Source: Candidatus Rickettsiella isopodorum
Lineage (GTDB): Bacteria > Pseudomonadota > Gammaproteobacteria > Diplorickettsiales > Diplorickettsiaceae
Assembly (NCBI RefSeq): GCF_001881495.1
Contig: NZ_LUKY01000032.1
Span: 1 to 64,000, forward strand
DNA: 64,000 bases
Direction: 5' to 3'
Of the stretch, positions 10,286 to 20,836 are shown one piece after another; position 1 is the first letter of the stretch; the number at the start of each line of letters is the position of its first letter. A model generated the notes under the pieces. That model did not search any database and was not told the DNA's origin. It was given only the letters and a program-made list of their open reading frames with translations. A program made the position numbers and the translations under genes.

Positions 10286-11303
10286 TTTAGTGTTATTAAT
10301 TTGGATCTTGATTAAGATCATTGTCATTACCATCCCTTTACTGTTTACCGTAGCGTATTTAACCTTTATTGAACGTAAGGGCATCGGTTATATGCAAACT
10401 CGGATAGGACCGAATCGGGTGGGACCTTTAGGTTTTCTACAACCGATTGCCGATGTCGTTAAACTCATTACCAAAGAAATTATTGTTCCTACAGCATCAA
10501 ATCGTTATTTATTTATTTTAGCCCCAATTATTACGATCGCACCGGCGTTAGCCGCTTGGGCCGTTATCCCATTTAGCGAAGGGTTGGCATTAACGCAAAT
10601 TAATGCGGGTGTACTTTATTTGTTTGCGATTACATCTTTGGGTGTGTATGGCATTTTAATAGCAGGTTGGGCGACGAATTCTAAATATGCTTTGCTAGGT
10701 TCGTTACGGGCAGCGGCGCAGACTATTTCGTATGAAATTGCTATGGGCTTTTCATTTGTCGGTGTTTTATTAGCGGCGGGTAGCATGAATCTACATGATA
10801 TTGTGTTGCGTCAGCAGGGAGGTATTTGGCATTGGTATTGGTTACCGCTATTACCACTTTTCGTATGCTATTGGATTTCCGGAATTGCTGAAACCAATCG
10901 TGCCCCTTTTGATTTGGCAGAAGGAGAATCTGAAATCGTTGCTGGTTTTCATGTTGAATATTCAGGTGTGAGTTTTGCTTTATTCTTTCTCGCTGAATAT
11001 ATGAATATGATTTTGATTTCAGCGATTGCTAGCTTATTGTTCTTAGGCGGCTGGTTATCACCTTTTCAAGGCATCCCCTTTTTAGATAAGGCATTGATTT
11101 GGGTTCCTGGTATCATTTGGTTTTTTATCAAAATGGCTAGTTTTTTAGGTCTTTTTATTTGGTCGCGAGCGACTTTTCCACGTTATCGCTACGACCAATT
11201 AATGCGTTTAGGTTGGAAAGTGTTAATTCCAGTGACTTTACTTTGGATATCAATCGTGGCATTAGCGGTACAATTTAAATGGGGCCCTTGGTTTAACGCA
11301 TGA
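10275..11303 (+). CDS. nuoH: NADH-quinone oxidoreductase subunit H
   Basis: Membrane subunit (ND1 type) at the junction of the two arms, contributing to the quinone entry channel. 342 residues with about eight membrane helices. Conserved '[21 protein letters not shown]' begins near residue 28 (given here as its two parts, 'ERKGIGYMQ' and 'RIGPNRVGP'), and '[16 protein letters not shown]' is also present. The start MLNDLV was chosen over an earlier in-frame start that lies far inside nuoG. Confidence 0.95.
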   Translation: MLNDLVLLIWILIKIIVITIPLLFTVAYLTFIERKGIGYMQTRIGPNRVGPLGFLQPIADVVKLITKEIIVPTASNRYLFILAPIITIAPALAAWAVIPFSEGLALTQINAGVLYLFAITSLGVYGILIAGWATNSKYALLGSLRAAAQTISYEIAMGFSFVGVLLAAGSMNLHDIVLRQQGGIWHWYWLPLLPLFVCYWISGIAETNRAPFDLAEGESEIVAGFHVEYSGVSFALFFLAEYMNMILISAIASLLFLGGWLSPFQGIPFLDKALIWVPGIIWFFIKMASFLGLFIWSRATFPRYRYDQLMRLGWKVLIPVTLLWISIVALAVQFKWGPWFNA

Positions 11304-11797
11304 ACTTGTTAAGAAAAATAGTACAGCTTATTAAAACCTTTACGCTTTGGGAACTTTTTAAGGGACTGAGCTTGACCGGCCGACATTTTTTTAAGAAAAA
11401 AGTGACGATCCAATTTCCCGAAGAAGAAACGCCACGTTCAGTCCGCTTTCGCGGTTTACATGCTTTACGTCGTTATCCCAATGGTGAGGAGCGCTGTATT
11501 GCGTGTAAATTATGTGAAGCAGTCTGTCCAGCGTTAGCCATTACGATTGAAGCAGAGCCGCGTGATGATGGCTTGCGACGCACGACCTTATATGAAATTG
11601 ATTTATTTAAATGTATTTATTGCGGATTTTGTGAAGAATCCTGTCCGGTAGATGCCATCGTCGAAACCAATATTCCACATTATCATTTTGAAAATCGTGG
11701 TGAGGAGATTATGACCAAAGAAAAATTGCTGGCCATCGGTGATCGGTATGAAAAACAGATAGCACAAGAAAGGGAAGAAGATGCCCCTTACCGTTAA
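11300..11797 (+). CDS. nuoI: NADH-quinone oxidoreductase subunit I
   Basis: Ferredoxin-like subunit with two [4Fe-4S] clusters (N6a, N6b) delivering electrons towards NuoB. 165 residues. Both cluster motifs are clear: '[13 protein letters not shown]' and '[16 protein letters not shown]'. It overlaps nuoH by four bases. A 63-base gap before nuoJ is the second-largest in the operon. Confidence 0.96.
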   Translation: MNLLRKIVQLIKTFTLWELFKGLSLTGRHFFKKKVTIQFPEEETPRSVRFRGLHALRRYPNGEERCIACKLCEAVCPALAITIEAEPRDDGLRRTTLYEIDLFKCIYCGFCEESCPVDAIVETNIPHYHFENRGEEIMTKEKLLAIGDRYEKQIAQEREEDAPYR

Positions 11798-11860
11798 AAC
11801 CAAAATCGTTGCTTTTTGTTTAATTTCGTTGTTAGATTTTAAAATAGTTAAAGCGTTATT

Positions 11861-12460
11861 ATGATCATTCCTATTCAATCCTGCGCATTTTATTTTTTTG
11901 CTATATTGTTAATTGCTGCGGCTTTAATGACGATCATTTCGCGTAATCCGGTTCGCTGCGCCTTGTTTTTAGTATTAGCTTTTTTTTCCGCCGCTGCTTT
12001 ATGGATATTATTAGAGGCAGAATTTTTAGGTCTAATCTTGGTTTTAGTGTATGTGGGTGCGGTCATGACACTATTTTTATTCGTTATTATGACCTTAAAT
12101 ATTGATGACGCTAAAAAACAATACGGCTTCGTGCGTTACGTATTCTTTGCTGTAATCAGCGTACTGATTTTATTGGCATTACTTATCTATGCGGTATTTC
12201 CGCTTTCAGGCACAGCAGGGCTGCTGCCATTATCTGCACAAGCGAGTAATACACAAGCCTTAGGCGATGTACTGTATACACAGTATGTCTATCCATTTGA
12301 AATTACCGGTGTTTTATTGCTCGTAGGTATTATTGCGACCATTGCTTTAAGTTTTCGTGAAAAGCGTTTGAATAAAGCGATCGCACCTGAATTGCAACTT
12401 AAGGTTAAGCCTTCGGATCGATTACGAATTATAAAAATGCCAGCGGAGAGAAAAAAATGA
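11861..12460 (+). CDS. nuoJ: NADH-quinone oxidoreductase subunit J
   Basis: Membrane subunit (ND6 type) with five predicted helices. 199 residues. Typical segments include '[18 protein letters not shown]' and '[19 protein letters not shown]', the latter containing the pi-bulge region of helix 3. The C terminus is a basic cytosolic tail. It overlaps nuoK by four bases. Confidence 0.94.
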   Translation: MIIPIQSCAFYFFAILLIAAALMTIISRNPVRCALFLVLAFFSAAALWILLEAEFLGLILVLVYVGAVMTLFLFVIMTLNIDDAKKQYGFVRYVFFAVISVLILLALLIYAVFPLSGTAGLLPLSAQASNTQALGDVLYTQYVYPFEITGVLLLVGIIATIALSFREKRLNKAIAPELQLKVKPSDRLRIIKMPAERKK

Positions 12461-12762
12461 TTCCGTTAAATTATTACTTAATACTCGCCGCTATCGTATT
12501 TAGCTTGGGTTTACTAGGGTTGCTGATTAATCGGAAAAATATCATTATTTTACTGATGTGTGTCGAACTACTATTATTGGCCGTGAATATGAATTTTGTC
12601 GCATTCTCACATTTTTTTGCAGATTTATCCGGCCAAGTGTTTGTGTTTTTTGTGTTAGCCGTGGCAGCCGTTGAAGCCGCTATCGGTTTAGCGATACTAA
12701 TTGTTTTATTCCGCACCCGACATAGCGTACAAGTCGATGCCTTAAATCGTTTAAAGGGGTAG
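12457..12762 (+). CDS. nuoK: NADH-quinone oxidoreductase subunit K
   Basis: Small membrane subunit (ND4L type), 101 residues and three helices. The two buried glutamates of the family are seen in '[11 protein letters not shown]' and '[12 protein letters not shown]'; these belong to the proton-translocation path. The ATG overlaps the nuoJ stop. Confidence 0.95.
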   Translation: MIPLNYYLILAAIVFSLGLLGLLINRKNIIILLMCVELLLLAVNMNFVAFSHFFADLSGQVFVFFVLAVAAVEAAIGLAILIVLFRTRHSVQVDALNRLKG

Positions 12763-12768
12763 TTGATA

Positions 12769-14679
12769 ATGAGTCATTATCAGTTAATCAATCTGGCATT
12801 GGTATTATGCCCTTTAGCAGGAGCCTTGTTTGCAGGCTTAGGTGGTCGACGTGTCAGTGACAGGTTGGCACATTCAGTCACTATTTTAGGGGTTTCTATT
12901 TCATTTGTTTTATCGCTGTATTTTGCTTATCAGCTCTTTTTTTTACATGGTGGGACGTATGATGAAAATCTTTATTTATGGGATTTCACCGGTAAATTTC
13001 GCTTTAATATCGGGTTTTTAGTTGATCCATTAACGGTGGTGATGTTTCTTATCGTGACATTTATCTCGTTGATAGTACATATTTATAGTGTCACTTACAT
13101 GGCCAGGGATCCAGGTTATAAGCGTTTTTTTAGTTATATGTCGGCATTTACATTTGCGATGTTGATGCTGGTGAGTGCAAATAATTTTCTCCAATTGTTT
13201 TTTGGCTGGGAAGCAGTGGGTTTAGTTTCGTATTTGTTGATTGGTTTTTGGTTTAAACGCGAAGCAGCAAATGCCGGAGGTTTAAAGGCTTTTCTGGTTA
13301 ATCGAGTCGGTGATTTTGGTTTCTTTTTGGGCATTGCTTTATTATTTAATTATTTTGGTAGCTTAGATTATTCCCAAGTTTTTCATGCTGCGCCTGCACT
13401 GAAAGCTGCGAGCATCAGTATTTTTCCACACACTTCTTATTCAGTAATTGCTGTTATTTGTTTTCTATTATTTATTGGTGCAATGGGAAAATCTGCTCAA
13501 ATACCGTTACATGTTTGGTTGCCTGAATCGATGGAAGGTCCTACACCTATTTCAGCGTTGATTCATGCCGCTACGATGGTTACAGCCGGTGTTTATTTAG
13601 TGGCACGTCTTTCGCCTTTATATGAATATGCGCCGAGTGTGTTAAATCTTATTTTAATTTTAGGTGCTACCACGGCTTTATTTATGGGTTTAGTGGCGAT
13701 GGTACAGAATGACATAAAGCGCATCATTGCTTATTCCACCTTATCGCAACTGGGCTATATGATGGTTGGTTTAGGCGCTTCGGCGTATGCAGCAGGTATG
13801 TTTCATTTAGTGACGCACGCTTTTTTCAAAGCCTTATTATTTTTAGCGGCAGGCTCAGTCATTTTAACGATGCATCATGAACAAGATATTCGTAAAATGG
13901 GTGGCTTAGCGAAAGTGATGCCGATCACCTATGTTTGTTTTTTAATCGGTGCCTTAGCATTGGCGGCATTACCTCCTTTTTCAGGTTTTTATTCTAAGGA
14001 TGCTATTATCGATGCGGTTCATGCATCAACTTTACCCGCAGCGCCTTATGCCTATTATTGTGTCTTAATCGGTGCATTGGTTACGGCATTTTATATTTTT
14101 CGTGCCTTTTTCTTAGTATTTCATACTCAAGCTCGCGTACCTATTAAGCATTATCAAAAAACCACTACGATAGTTAAATTTAGTTTAATTGTATTAGCCA
14201 TTCCATCTGCCATTGCAGGGCTTTTATTAGCACAGTCTTTTTTAAATGTGCCAGGTTTACTCGCTGGAAGTCTTAGTGTGTTGCCCAATCATAACAGGAT
14301 GGCAACTGAGCATCTGTTAAGTGCCGCAACTATTTTTTCTGCCATAGGTATCGTTTTGGCATGGTTTTTTTATCTGCAATTTCCTGCTATTCCTGCCTGG
14401 ATGAAAAAACATTTTGCTTGGTTGTATCGTGTTTTAATCAATAAATATGGTTTTGATGCATTTAATCAGACCGTATTTACCAATGGTGGCCAACGTTTAG
14501 CAAAATTATTTTTTAATATTGATACGAATGTACTCGACGAGAAACTGATTGACGGATCAGGAAGATGTATTAGTTGGCTATCCAACGTATTGCGTCGTCT
14601 TCAGTCAGGTTATCTTTATCAATATGCATTCATTATGGTGTTTGGAATTATTATTTTTTTATTGGCTTATTCCTTGTAA
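12769..14679 (+). CDS. nuoL: NADH-quinone oxidoreductase subunit L
   Basis: Largest antiporter-like proton-pumping subunit (ND5 type). 636 residues with about 16 helices and a long C-terminal lateral extension. Conserved segments include 'FFGWEAVGLVSYLLIGFW' with its key Glu, 'HVWLPESMEGPTPISALIHA', and 'LGASAYAAGMFHLVTHAFFK'. The ATG at 12769 was preferred over a TTG six bases earlier because the 'aaagggg' ribosome site (about 12753-12759) is then at a normal distance. Confidence 0.95.
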   Translation: MSHYQLINLALVLCPLAGALFAGLGGRRVSDRLAHSVTILGVSISFVLSLYFAYQLFFLHGGTYDENLYLWDFTGKFRFNIGFLVDPLTVVMFLIVTFISLIVHIYSVTYMARDPGYKRFFSYMSAFTFAMLMLVSANNFLQLFFGWEAVGLVSYLLIGFWFKREAANAGGLKAFLVNRVGDFGFFLGIALLFNYFGSLDYSQVFHAAPALKAASISIFPHTSYSVIAVICFLLFIGAMGKSAQIPLHVWLPESMEGPTPISALIHAATMVTAGVYLVARLSPLYEYAPSVLNLILILGATTALFMGLVAMVQNDIKRIIAYSTLSQLGYMMVGLGASAYAAGMFHLVTHAFFKALLFLAAGSVILTMHHEQDIRKMGGLAKVMPITYVCFLIGALALAALPPFSGFYSKDAIIDAVHASTLPAAPYAYYCVLIGALVTAFYIFRAFFLVFHTQARVPIKHYQKTTTIVKFSLIVLAIPSAIAGLLLAQSFLNVPGLLAGSLSVLPNHNRMATEHLLSAATIFSAIGIVLAWFFYLQFPAIPAWMKKHFAWLYRVLINKYGFDAFNQTVFTNGGQRLAKLFFNIDTNVLDEKLIDGSGRCISWLSNVLRRLQSGYLYQYAFIMVFGIIIFLLAYSL

Positions 14680-14697
14680 ATTAGTTGTAGTATAAGA

Positions 14698-16251
14698 ATG
14701 TTATTAACTTTAGTTTATCAATTCGCTTTGTTCATACACAACCATTTATTAAGTTTACTTATCTGGTTGCCAGTGCTTGGCGGTGTGTTGGCAATTGCAT
14801 TTAATGGCGATCGTTACCCCCAACGCGCCCGTGTTATCGCTTTAATCACTTCATTGATAACGTTGCTATTGTGTGTACCGTTGTATTTGGGTTTTAATCC
14901 TGCTTTAAGCAGTATGCAGTTTCAAGAAAATATCCCTTGGATTACTGTTTATAATATTAATTACGCTTTAGGTGTCGATGGTATTTCTTTACCACTCATT
15001 TTATTAACAGTATTTACTACTTTACTGGTTATTTTGGCGGCTTGGCGCAGTATCAATCTACGAGTTGCTCAATATATGGCGGCGTTTTTACTCATGCAAG
15101 GGATGATGGTAGGAACATTTGCTGCGACTGATTCAATCTTATTTTATGTGTTTTGGGAAGCAATACTCATTCCTATGTATTTGAGTATAGGGGTGTGGGG
15201 TAGTGATAACCGTTCGTATGCCTCGATAAAATTTTTCTTATATACCTTTTTCGGTTCGGCATTGATGTTGATTGCATTACTGTATCTCGGTGTACATAAC
15301 CCAACGCATGATTTTTTGATTGCCCATTTTTATCCGATACCACTCAGTCTGCCTGTGCAGATATGGATCTTTATCGCTTTTTTAATTGCGTTTGCAGTCA
15401 AGATTCCGATGTGGCCTTTACATACCTGGTTACCTGATGCGCATACCGAAGCACCCGCGGGCGGATCAGTGGTATTAGCGGCATTAATGTTAAAGCTAGG
15501 AGGCTATGGTTTTCTGCGCTTTACGTTACCGATAGTTCCGGATGCCAGTCGTTTATTAGATGGTTTTATGATAGCGCTGGCCTTGATTGCTATCGTCTAT
15601 ATTGGCTTGGTCGCTTTAGCGCAAGTGGACATGAAACGTTTGATTGCTTATTCCTCGATCGCGCACATGGGCTTTGTGGTGTTGGGTTGTTTTATGCTAT
15701 TTCCCATCATGACACATAGCCATAATACACTAATGGCGTATATGAGCTTAGAAGGCGCGATGGTACAGATGATTTCCCATGCTTTTAGTTCAGGGGCGAT
15801 GTTTTTAGCGGTGGGGATGTTGGCGTACCGATTTCGGAGTCGTCTTATCAAAAATTATGGTGGTCTTGCTACCAGTATGCCTTTATTGGCGTCTTTTTTC
15901 ATGTTGTTTGCCATGTCGAATGTCGGTTTGCCAGGTACGGCGGGCTTTGTTGGTGAATTTATGATCATCTTCAGTGCGATGCAAGCCAGCTTCTGGATTA
16001 CCACGCTTGCTGCAAGCACGTTAATTATTAGTGCGGCTTATACACTCTATATGTACAAGCGCGTATTTTTTGGTGAAATAACGAATCCCTTGGTCGCTAA
16101 AACGAGTGATATCCATGGCTTTGAAAAATTAGTGTTTATTTTATTAAGTTTGGCAATTATTTTTATCGGTATTTATCCAGCTCCTTTATTGACGATCATG
16201 CATGCTTCGATAGACTCAATTTTACATTGGAGTTTGCAAACTAAATTATGA
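14698..16251 (+). CDS. nuoM: NADH-quinone oxidoreductase subunit M
   Basis: Second antiporter-like proton-pumping subunit (ND4 type). 517 residues, about 14 helices. 'NYALGVDGISLPLILLT' and 'FYVFWEAILIPMYLSIGVWG' carry the family's conserved acidic residues; 'WPLHTWLPDAHTEAPAGGSV' is the second signature. It overlaps nuoN by four bases. Confidence 0.95.
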   Translation: MLLTLVYQFALFIHNHLLSLLIWLPVLGGVLAIAFNGDRYPQRARVIALITSLITLLLCVPLYLGFNPALSSMQFQENIPWITVYNINYALGVDGISLPLILLTVFTTLLVILAAWRSINLRVAQYMAAFLLMQGMMVGTFAATDSILFYVFWEAILIPMYLSIGVWGSDNRSYASIKFFLYTFFGSALMLIALLYLGVHNPTHDFLIAHFYPIPLSLPVQIWIFIAFLIAFAVKIPMWPLHTWLPDAHTEAPAGGSVVLAALMLKLGGYGFLRFTLPIVPDASRLLDGFMIALALIAIVYIGLVALAQVDMKRLIAYSSIAHMGFVVLGCFMLFPIMTHSHNTLMAYMSLEGAMVQMISHAFSSGAMFLAVGMLAYRFRSRLIKNYGGLATSMPLLASFFMLFAMSNVGLPGTAGFVGEFMIIFSAMQASFWITTLAASTLIISAAYTLYMYKRVFFGEITNPLVAKTSDIHGFEKLVFILLSLAIIFIGIYPAPLLTIMHASIDSILHWSLQTKL

Positions 16252-17708
16252 TGACATTACAACAATTACTTCAATTTCCTGCACTTCCTGAAATCGCTTT
16301 ATTGTTGATGACCTGTGTAGTTCTGTTACTTGATTTATTTGTGCAACAGAAATCCAATTTGATCACCTATAGTGCGACTCAAGTGAGTCTAGTGATTACA
16401 TTGGCATTGCTTATCCATTTACATCACGTTCCGGCACAATTTTTGTTTCACCAACATTTTACTTGGGATCTGGTCGCTTATTTTGTTAAGTTGTGCATTT
16501 TGATCTTCAGCTTATTTGCTTTTGTCTATGCACGTGATGCGATTAAAACTCTTCACATTCATGCGGGGGAATATTATTTATTAGGTTTATTCTCAATACT
16601 AGGCATGTTGATATTGACGTCGGCGAATAGTTTATTAACCCTTTATCTGGGTTTAGAACTTTTATCCTTTCCGCTGTATGCGATGGTGGCTTTACAACGC
16701 CAATCGAGTCAAGGGGCCGAAGCCGCGATGAAATATTTTATTTTAGGCGCGCTGGCATCTGCTTTATTTTTATATGGTCTTTCTTTGCTGTATGGCGCTA
16801 CTCATTCCCTGATCTTACCTGCTATCCATCAATCTTTACTCACAGGAGGACAATCCAGTGTATTACTTAGCACGGGACTTATTTTCATCCTGGCGGGTAT
16901 CACATTTAAAATTGGTGCGGCACCTTTCCAGTTTTGGGTTCCAGATGTCTATCAAGGTGCGCCCACACCGGTTACTTTGTTTATCAGTGCGGCACCGAAA
17001 ATAGCTGGTTTAGCACTGGCAATCCGGTTATTAGTTGATACCATGCCCAGCTTACTCAGCTATTGGCAGCCCTTATTAGCCGTTATTGCTATTTTATCCT
17101 TCAGTTTGGGCAATCTAGTGGCTATCGTGCAAAGTAATTTAAAGCGTATGTTGGCTTACTCGGCTATAGCCCATATGGGTTATGGCTTACTCGGCTTAGT
17201 TGCGGGCACGGCCATGGGATATGCCATGAGCCTCTTTTATATGCTGGCGTATGGGCTAATGGCTCTGGCCGCATTTGGTTTATTAGTCGTGATGAGTCAA
17301 TCAGGTCAGGTTGAGCAAATCAGTGACTTAAGAGGGTTGAATGCGCGTAATCCTTGGCTAGCGTTAATGATGTTGTTAGCGATGTTTTCTATGGCGGGAA
17401 TTCCACCGACTATCGGCTTTTTTGCTAAATTAGGTATATTAGAATCTCTAATTTCAGCCCATTTACTATGGGTAGCCACTTTGGCTATTATTTTTGCTAT
17501 TATTGGTGCTTATTATTACATTTATATCATAAAAGTGATGTATTTTGAGGAGCCTGAACCCACTATACCCCGTTTAAGCGTAGCCTCTGATGCCTACCTT
17601 GCACTGAGTATTAATGCTATACTACTCCTCGTTCTCGGTTTATTTCCCAGTCAGTTAATCTGGCTGGCCAAAGCGGTTTTTTTTACTATTAACCACCCTG
17701 TTTATTAG
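16248..17708 (+). CDS. nuoN: NADH-quinone oxidoreductase subunit N
   Basis: Third antiporter-like subunit (ND2 type), last gene of the operon. 486 residues with about 14 helices. 'YLGLELLSFPLYAMVAL' and 'GAAPFQFWVPDVYQGAPTPV' match NuoN. With nuoA to nuoM this gives the full 14-subunit complex and predicts aerobic NADH respiration with proton pumping. Confidence 0.95.
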   Translation: MMTLQQLLQFPALPEIALLLMTCVVLLLDLFVQQKSNLITYSATQVSLVITLALLIHLHHVPAQFLFHQHFTWDLVAYFVKLCILIFSLFAFVYARDAIKTLHIHAGEYYLLGLFSILGMLILTSANSLLTLYLGLELLSFPLYAMVALQRQSSQGAEAAMKYFILGALASALFLYGLSLLYGATHSLILPAIHQSLLTGGQSSVLLSTGLIFILAGITFKIGAAPFQFWVPDVYQGAPTPVTLFISAAPKIAGLALAIRLLVDTMPSLLSYWQPLLAVIAILSFSLGNLVAIVQSNLKRMLAYSAIAHMGYGLLGLVAGTAMGYAMSLFYMLAYGLMALAAFGLLVVMSQSGQVEQISDLRGLNARNPWLALMMLLAMFSMAGIPPTIGFFAKLGILESLISAHLLWVATLAIIFAIIGAYYYIYIIKVMYFEEPEPTIPRLSVASDAYLALSINAILLLVLGLFPSQLIWLAKAVFFTINHPVY

Positions 17709-17723
17709 AGGCGAGAAAACGAA

Positions 17724-18296
17724 ATGAAAAAAATTTTTATTATTTTAATCCTATCATTGGGATTACAAGGTTGTCTGGCAGGTGCTTTTGTAGCCGGTAG
17801 TGCAACGACCGGCAGTTTGGTGACCGATCCGCGTCCTATTAATAGGATTAAAGCCGATGAGGAAATAAACTTTAGGGTTAATAGAAAACTGGCTAATGAT
17901 CCGGTACTCAATGCCGAAACGCATATTTCCGCGGTGAGTTATAATCGAGTGGTTTTATTAACAGGTCAAGCCTATGATGAGGCCTTAAAAGCTAAGGCAG
18001 AACACTATGCCAAGAGTATTCCGAAAGTCCGACGTGTATTTAATGAAATTGTTCTAGGGATACCCACAACCGTTTACCGACGTGCTCAAGATGTGGGCAT
18101 CACTTCAGAAGTTAAGGCTAAGATGTTTGCTAATAGAGCGCTTAAATCGAATAATTTTAAGATAGTCACTGAAGACGGCGTGGTGTATATATTGGGGATT
18201 GCGACGCCGAAACAAGCTGATTTAGCCGTAACGATAGCAAGAGAGTCTTCGGGTGTGAAAAAAGTGGTTAAGTTAATAGAATATAAAGAAGAATAA
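17724..18296 (+). CDS. dolP: BON-domain outer-membrane lipoprotein (DolP/YraP-like)
   Basis: 190 residues. A signal peptide with lipobox 'LGLQGC' predicts lipidation at the Cys near residue 18. Two BON domains follow (about 45-115 and 120-188); the first contains 'VLLTGQAYDEALKAKAEHYA' and the second 'NFKIVTEDGVVYILGIATPK'. Family members such as E. coli DolP sit on the inner face of the outer membrane, bind anionic phospholipid and support envelope integrity. It begins 15 bases after nuoN with its own 'gaggcgag' ribosome site. In other genomes dolP is usually near yraN/diaA, so the location is unusual. Confidence 0.8.
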   Translation: MKKIFIILILSLGLQGCLAGAFVAGSATTGSLVTDPRPINRIKADEEINFRVNRKLANDPVLNAETHISAVSYNRVVLLTGQAYDEALKAKAEHYAKSIPKVRRVFNEIVLGIPTTVYRRAQDVGITSEVKAKMFANRALKSNNFKIVTEDGVVYILGIATPKQADLAVTIARESSGVKKVVKLIEYKEE

Positions 18297-18388
18297 GAAT
18301 TAAATTTTATAAATGAACTTTAAGTTCAGCAAACTGACTATACTAAAAGTGACTATTTAGGATAGGCTTAAAATATAAAGAGGTTACT

Positions 18389-19576
18389 GTGGGAATATTA
18401 TACGGTGTATTAAATTTATCTTTTTGGGGATATGTCGTTGCCTTATTAATTTTAACGCATATCACTATTGTGGGTGTCACGGTGTATTTGCACCGATCTC
18501 AAGCGCATCGTGCTTTAGAGCTGCATCCCGCCATTAGTCATTTCTTCCGTTTTTGGATCTGGTTGACCACGGGTATGGAAACCAAAAAATGGGTTTCTAT
18601 TCACCGTAAACATCATGCTAAGTGTGAAACGGACGAAGATCCACATAGTCCGCAAACTCGAGGCATTAAAAAAGTTTTTTTTGAGGGTGCTGAGTTGTAT
18701 CGTGACGAAGCTAAAAATCAAGATACGATGGACCGTTATGGTCAAGGGACACCAGATGACTGGTTAGAACGACATGTCTATACTAAGCATAGCGCGGCAG
18801 GTATTGGATTGATGTTTGTTATTGATCTGATTTTATTTGGTATTCCTGGGATTACCATTTGGGCTTTACAGATGGCTTGGATACCTTTCTTTGCCGCGGG
18901 TGTGGTGAATGGTATCGGCCACTATTGGGGCTATCGAAACTTTGAATGTCCTGATGCGGCGCGAAATATTATTCCTTTAGGCGCCTTTATTGGTGGTGAG
19001 GAATTGCATAATAATCATCATACCTTTCCAACTTCAGCTAAGTTCTCGGTCAAATGGTGGGAATTTGATTTGGGTTGGGTTTATATTCGCTTATTACAAT
19101 TTTTAGGTTTATCCAAGGTAAAACGAGTATCACCCAAACTTGAGAATATTCCAGGAAAATCACTGATTGATTCAGATACTTTAGCCGCATTGATTACGAA
19201 TCGTTTTCAAGTGTTGGCGCGCTATAGTCGTGAGGTGTTATTACCGGTCTTGCATGAAGAAAAGCTAAAAGCGAATACTAGCAGTAAAGCGTTATTAAAG
19301 CGGGCTAAGATCGCATTAATTCGTACTGAGTCTTTATTAAACGAAGAAGGTAAACAGCAAATAGCTGAAGTGATAGATAATCATCATATGTTAGCGTTAG
19401 TTTATCAGTACCGTCTTAAACTACAGGCGATTTGGGGCCGTACCACAGCAACGCAGCGCGAGTTATTAGAAGCCTTACAGGATTGGTGTAAACAAGCCGA
19501 GGCAACGGGTGTGCATGCGTTACGGAAATTTGCGATAAGTTTAGCCGGATTTTCGACGCAAAAAAAATTAACTTAA
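18389..19576 (+). CDS. Membrane fatty-acid desaturase (acyl-CoA delta-9 type)
   Basis: 395 residues with four or more membrane helices. All three histidine boxes of di-iron desaturases are present: 'HRSQAHR', 'HRKHH' and 'HNNHH'. The second is followed by 'CETDEDPHSPQ', as in bacterial delta-9 desaturases. The enzyme would insert a double bond into saturated acyl chains using O2, adjusting membrane fluidity. The C-terminal ~130 residues form a helical extension beyond the catalytic core. The start is GTG with 'aagagg' seven bases upstream. Confidence 0.88.
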   Translation: MGILYGVLNLSFWGYVVALLILTHITIVGVTVYLHRSQAHRALELHPAISHFFRFWIWLTTGMETKKWVSIHRKHHAKCETDEDPHSPQTRGIKKVFFEGAELYRDEAKNQDTMDRYGQGTPDDWLERHVYTKHSAAGIGLMFVIDLILFGIPGITIWALQMAWIPFFAAGVVNGIGHYWGYRNFECPDAARNIIPLGAFIGGEELHNNHHTFPTSAKFSVKWWEFDLGWVYIRLLQFLGLSKVKRVSPKLENIPGKSLIDSDTLAALITNRFQVLARYSREVLLPVLHEEKLKANTSSKALLKRAKIALIRTESLLNEEGKQQIAEVIDNHHMLALVYQYRLKLQAIWGRTTATQRELLEALQDWCKQAEATGVHALRKFAISLAGFSTQKKLT

Positions 19577-19629
19577 AATAATAAATAGGACCTATAAAAA
19601 ATAATTTTTCTGTTCATATTATTTTCTTT

Positions 19630-20728
19630 ATGTTTGAAACGGCACCCATTATTCAAAAAATCAAAGAACTTGAAAACCGTAGTAGTGAATTACGGAGGTA
19701 CCTTTGACTATCCCAGTAAACTTGAAAAACTCCAAGAGTTAAATCATGAGTTACAAGATCCGACTCTCTGGAATGATCCTGGAAAAGCTCAACACTTAGG
19801 CAAAGAGCGCGCGCAATTGCAGCAAATTGTCGAGATCTTTCAGCAATTGAAAAAGGGTCTTAGCGATATCAAAGATCTGCATGATTTAGCTGTTAATGAA
19901 GGGGCTGATGATTTATTAGCTACGCTGCCTCAAGAATTGAAACTATTAGAAACCCGTCTAGAACAACTCGAATTTAGACGAATGTTTCCACATGAATTAG
20001 ATAAAAATTCTGCGTATTTAGAAATACAAGCCGGCTCAGGGGGTACTGAAGCGCAAGATTGGGCAGAAATGTTATTACGTATGTATCTACGTTGGGGAGA
20101 ACAAAATTATTTTAAAGTTGATTTAATAGAAGTCTCTGCCGGCGAAGTTGCAGGAATAAAAAGTGCCACGATTAAATTTGAAGGTGAATATGCTTATGGT
20201 TGGTTGCGTACCGAAACCGGCGTGCATCGCTTAGTCCGTTTATCGCCTTTTGATGCGAACAAACGCCGTCATACGTCCTTTGCAGCAGTATTTGTATCAC
20301 CCGAAGTTGATGAGTCCATCGATATAGAAATTAATGCAGCGGATTTACGTATTGATACCTATCGTGCTAGTGGTGCAGGTGGACAACATGTTAATCGTAC
20401 CGATTCGGCAGTGCGCATCACACATATTCCTAGCGGTGTAGTGGTGCAATCACAAAGCGATCGATCGCAGCATAAAAACCGTGATCAAGCAATGAAGCAA
20501 TTACGTGCAAAATTATACGAACTGGAATTACGAAAACGCGCTGAAGAAAAGCAAAATCAAGAGTTTTTGAAACGCGATATTGGTTGGGGTAGTCAGATAC
20601 GTTCCTATATATTAGATGATGCGCGAATTAAGGATCTTCGCACGGGGGTTGAAACAGGTAATACGCAAGCGGTATTAAATGGTCATCTTAATCCTTTTTT
20701 GATAGCCAGTTTAAAGGCAGGATTATAA
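19630..20728 (+). CDS. prfB: Peptide chain release factor 2 (programmed +1 frameshift)
   Basis: Releases finished peptides at UGA and UAA codons. The reading frame starts at ATG 19630 ([14 protein letters not shown]...) and meets an in-frame TGA at 19705-19707. The slip site is 'ctttgac', preceded by the Shine-Dalgarno-like 'cggagg', exactly the autoregulatory +1 frameshift of prfB. After the shift, translation continues '[12 protein letters not shown]' to 20728, giving 365 residues, the same as E. coli RF2. The 'SPF' stop-recognition motif ('[15 protein letters not shown]') and the catalytic '[18 protein letters not shown]' are present. An ATG-initiated frame at 19634 is not the real start. 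Confidence 0.96.
19694..19708 (+). promoter_or_regulatory. prfB programmed frameshift site
   Basis: The internal Shine-Dalgarno-like 'ggagg', a short spacer, and 'ctt tga c' form the conserved RF2 frameshift signal. When RF2 is scarce, the ribosome slips +1 at CUU and reads through UGA into the main frame. Confidence 0.95.
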
Positions 20729-20836
20729 TTATACGCTTCGCTATGAGTATATATTGCTGGGAATAATTACTTTTTTCTTGCTATCATCTGCTAAACTAGG
20801 ACAGATTTAAAATCTGTAAGTTTGGAAAAATTTATC

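Noticed and set aside
19634..20728. prfB starting at the ATG at 19634
   Set aside because: This frame runs through the frameshift site without a stop, but its first 24 residues are unrelated to RF2. The frame from 19630 matches RF2 and the slip signal is intact.
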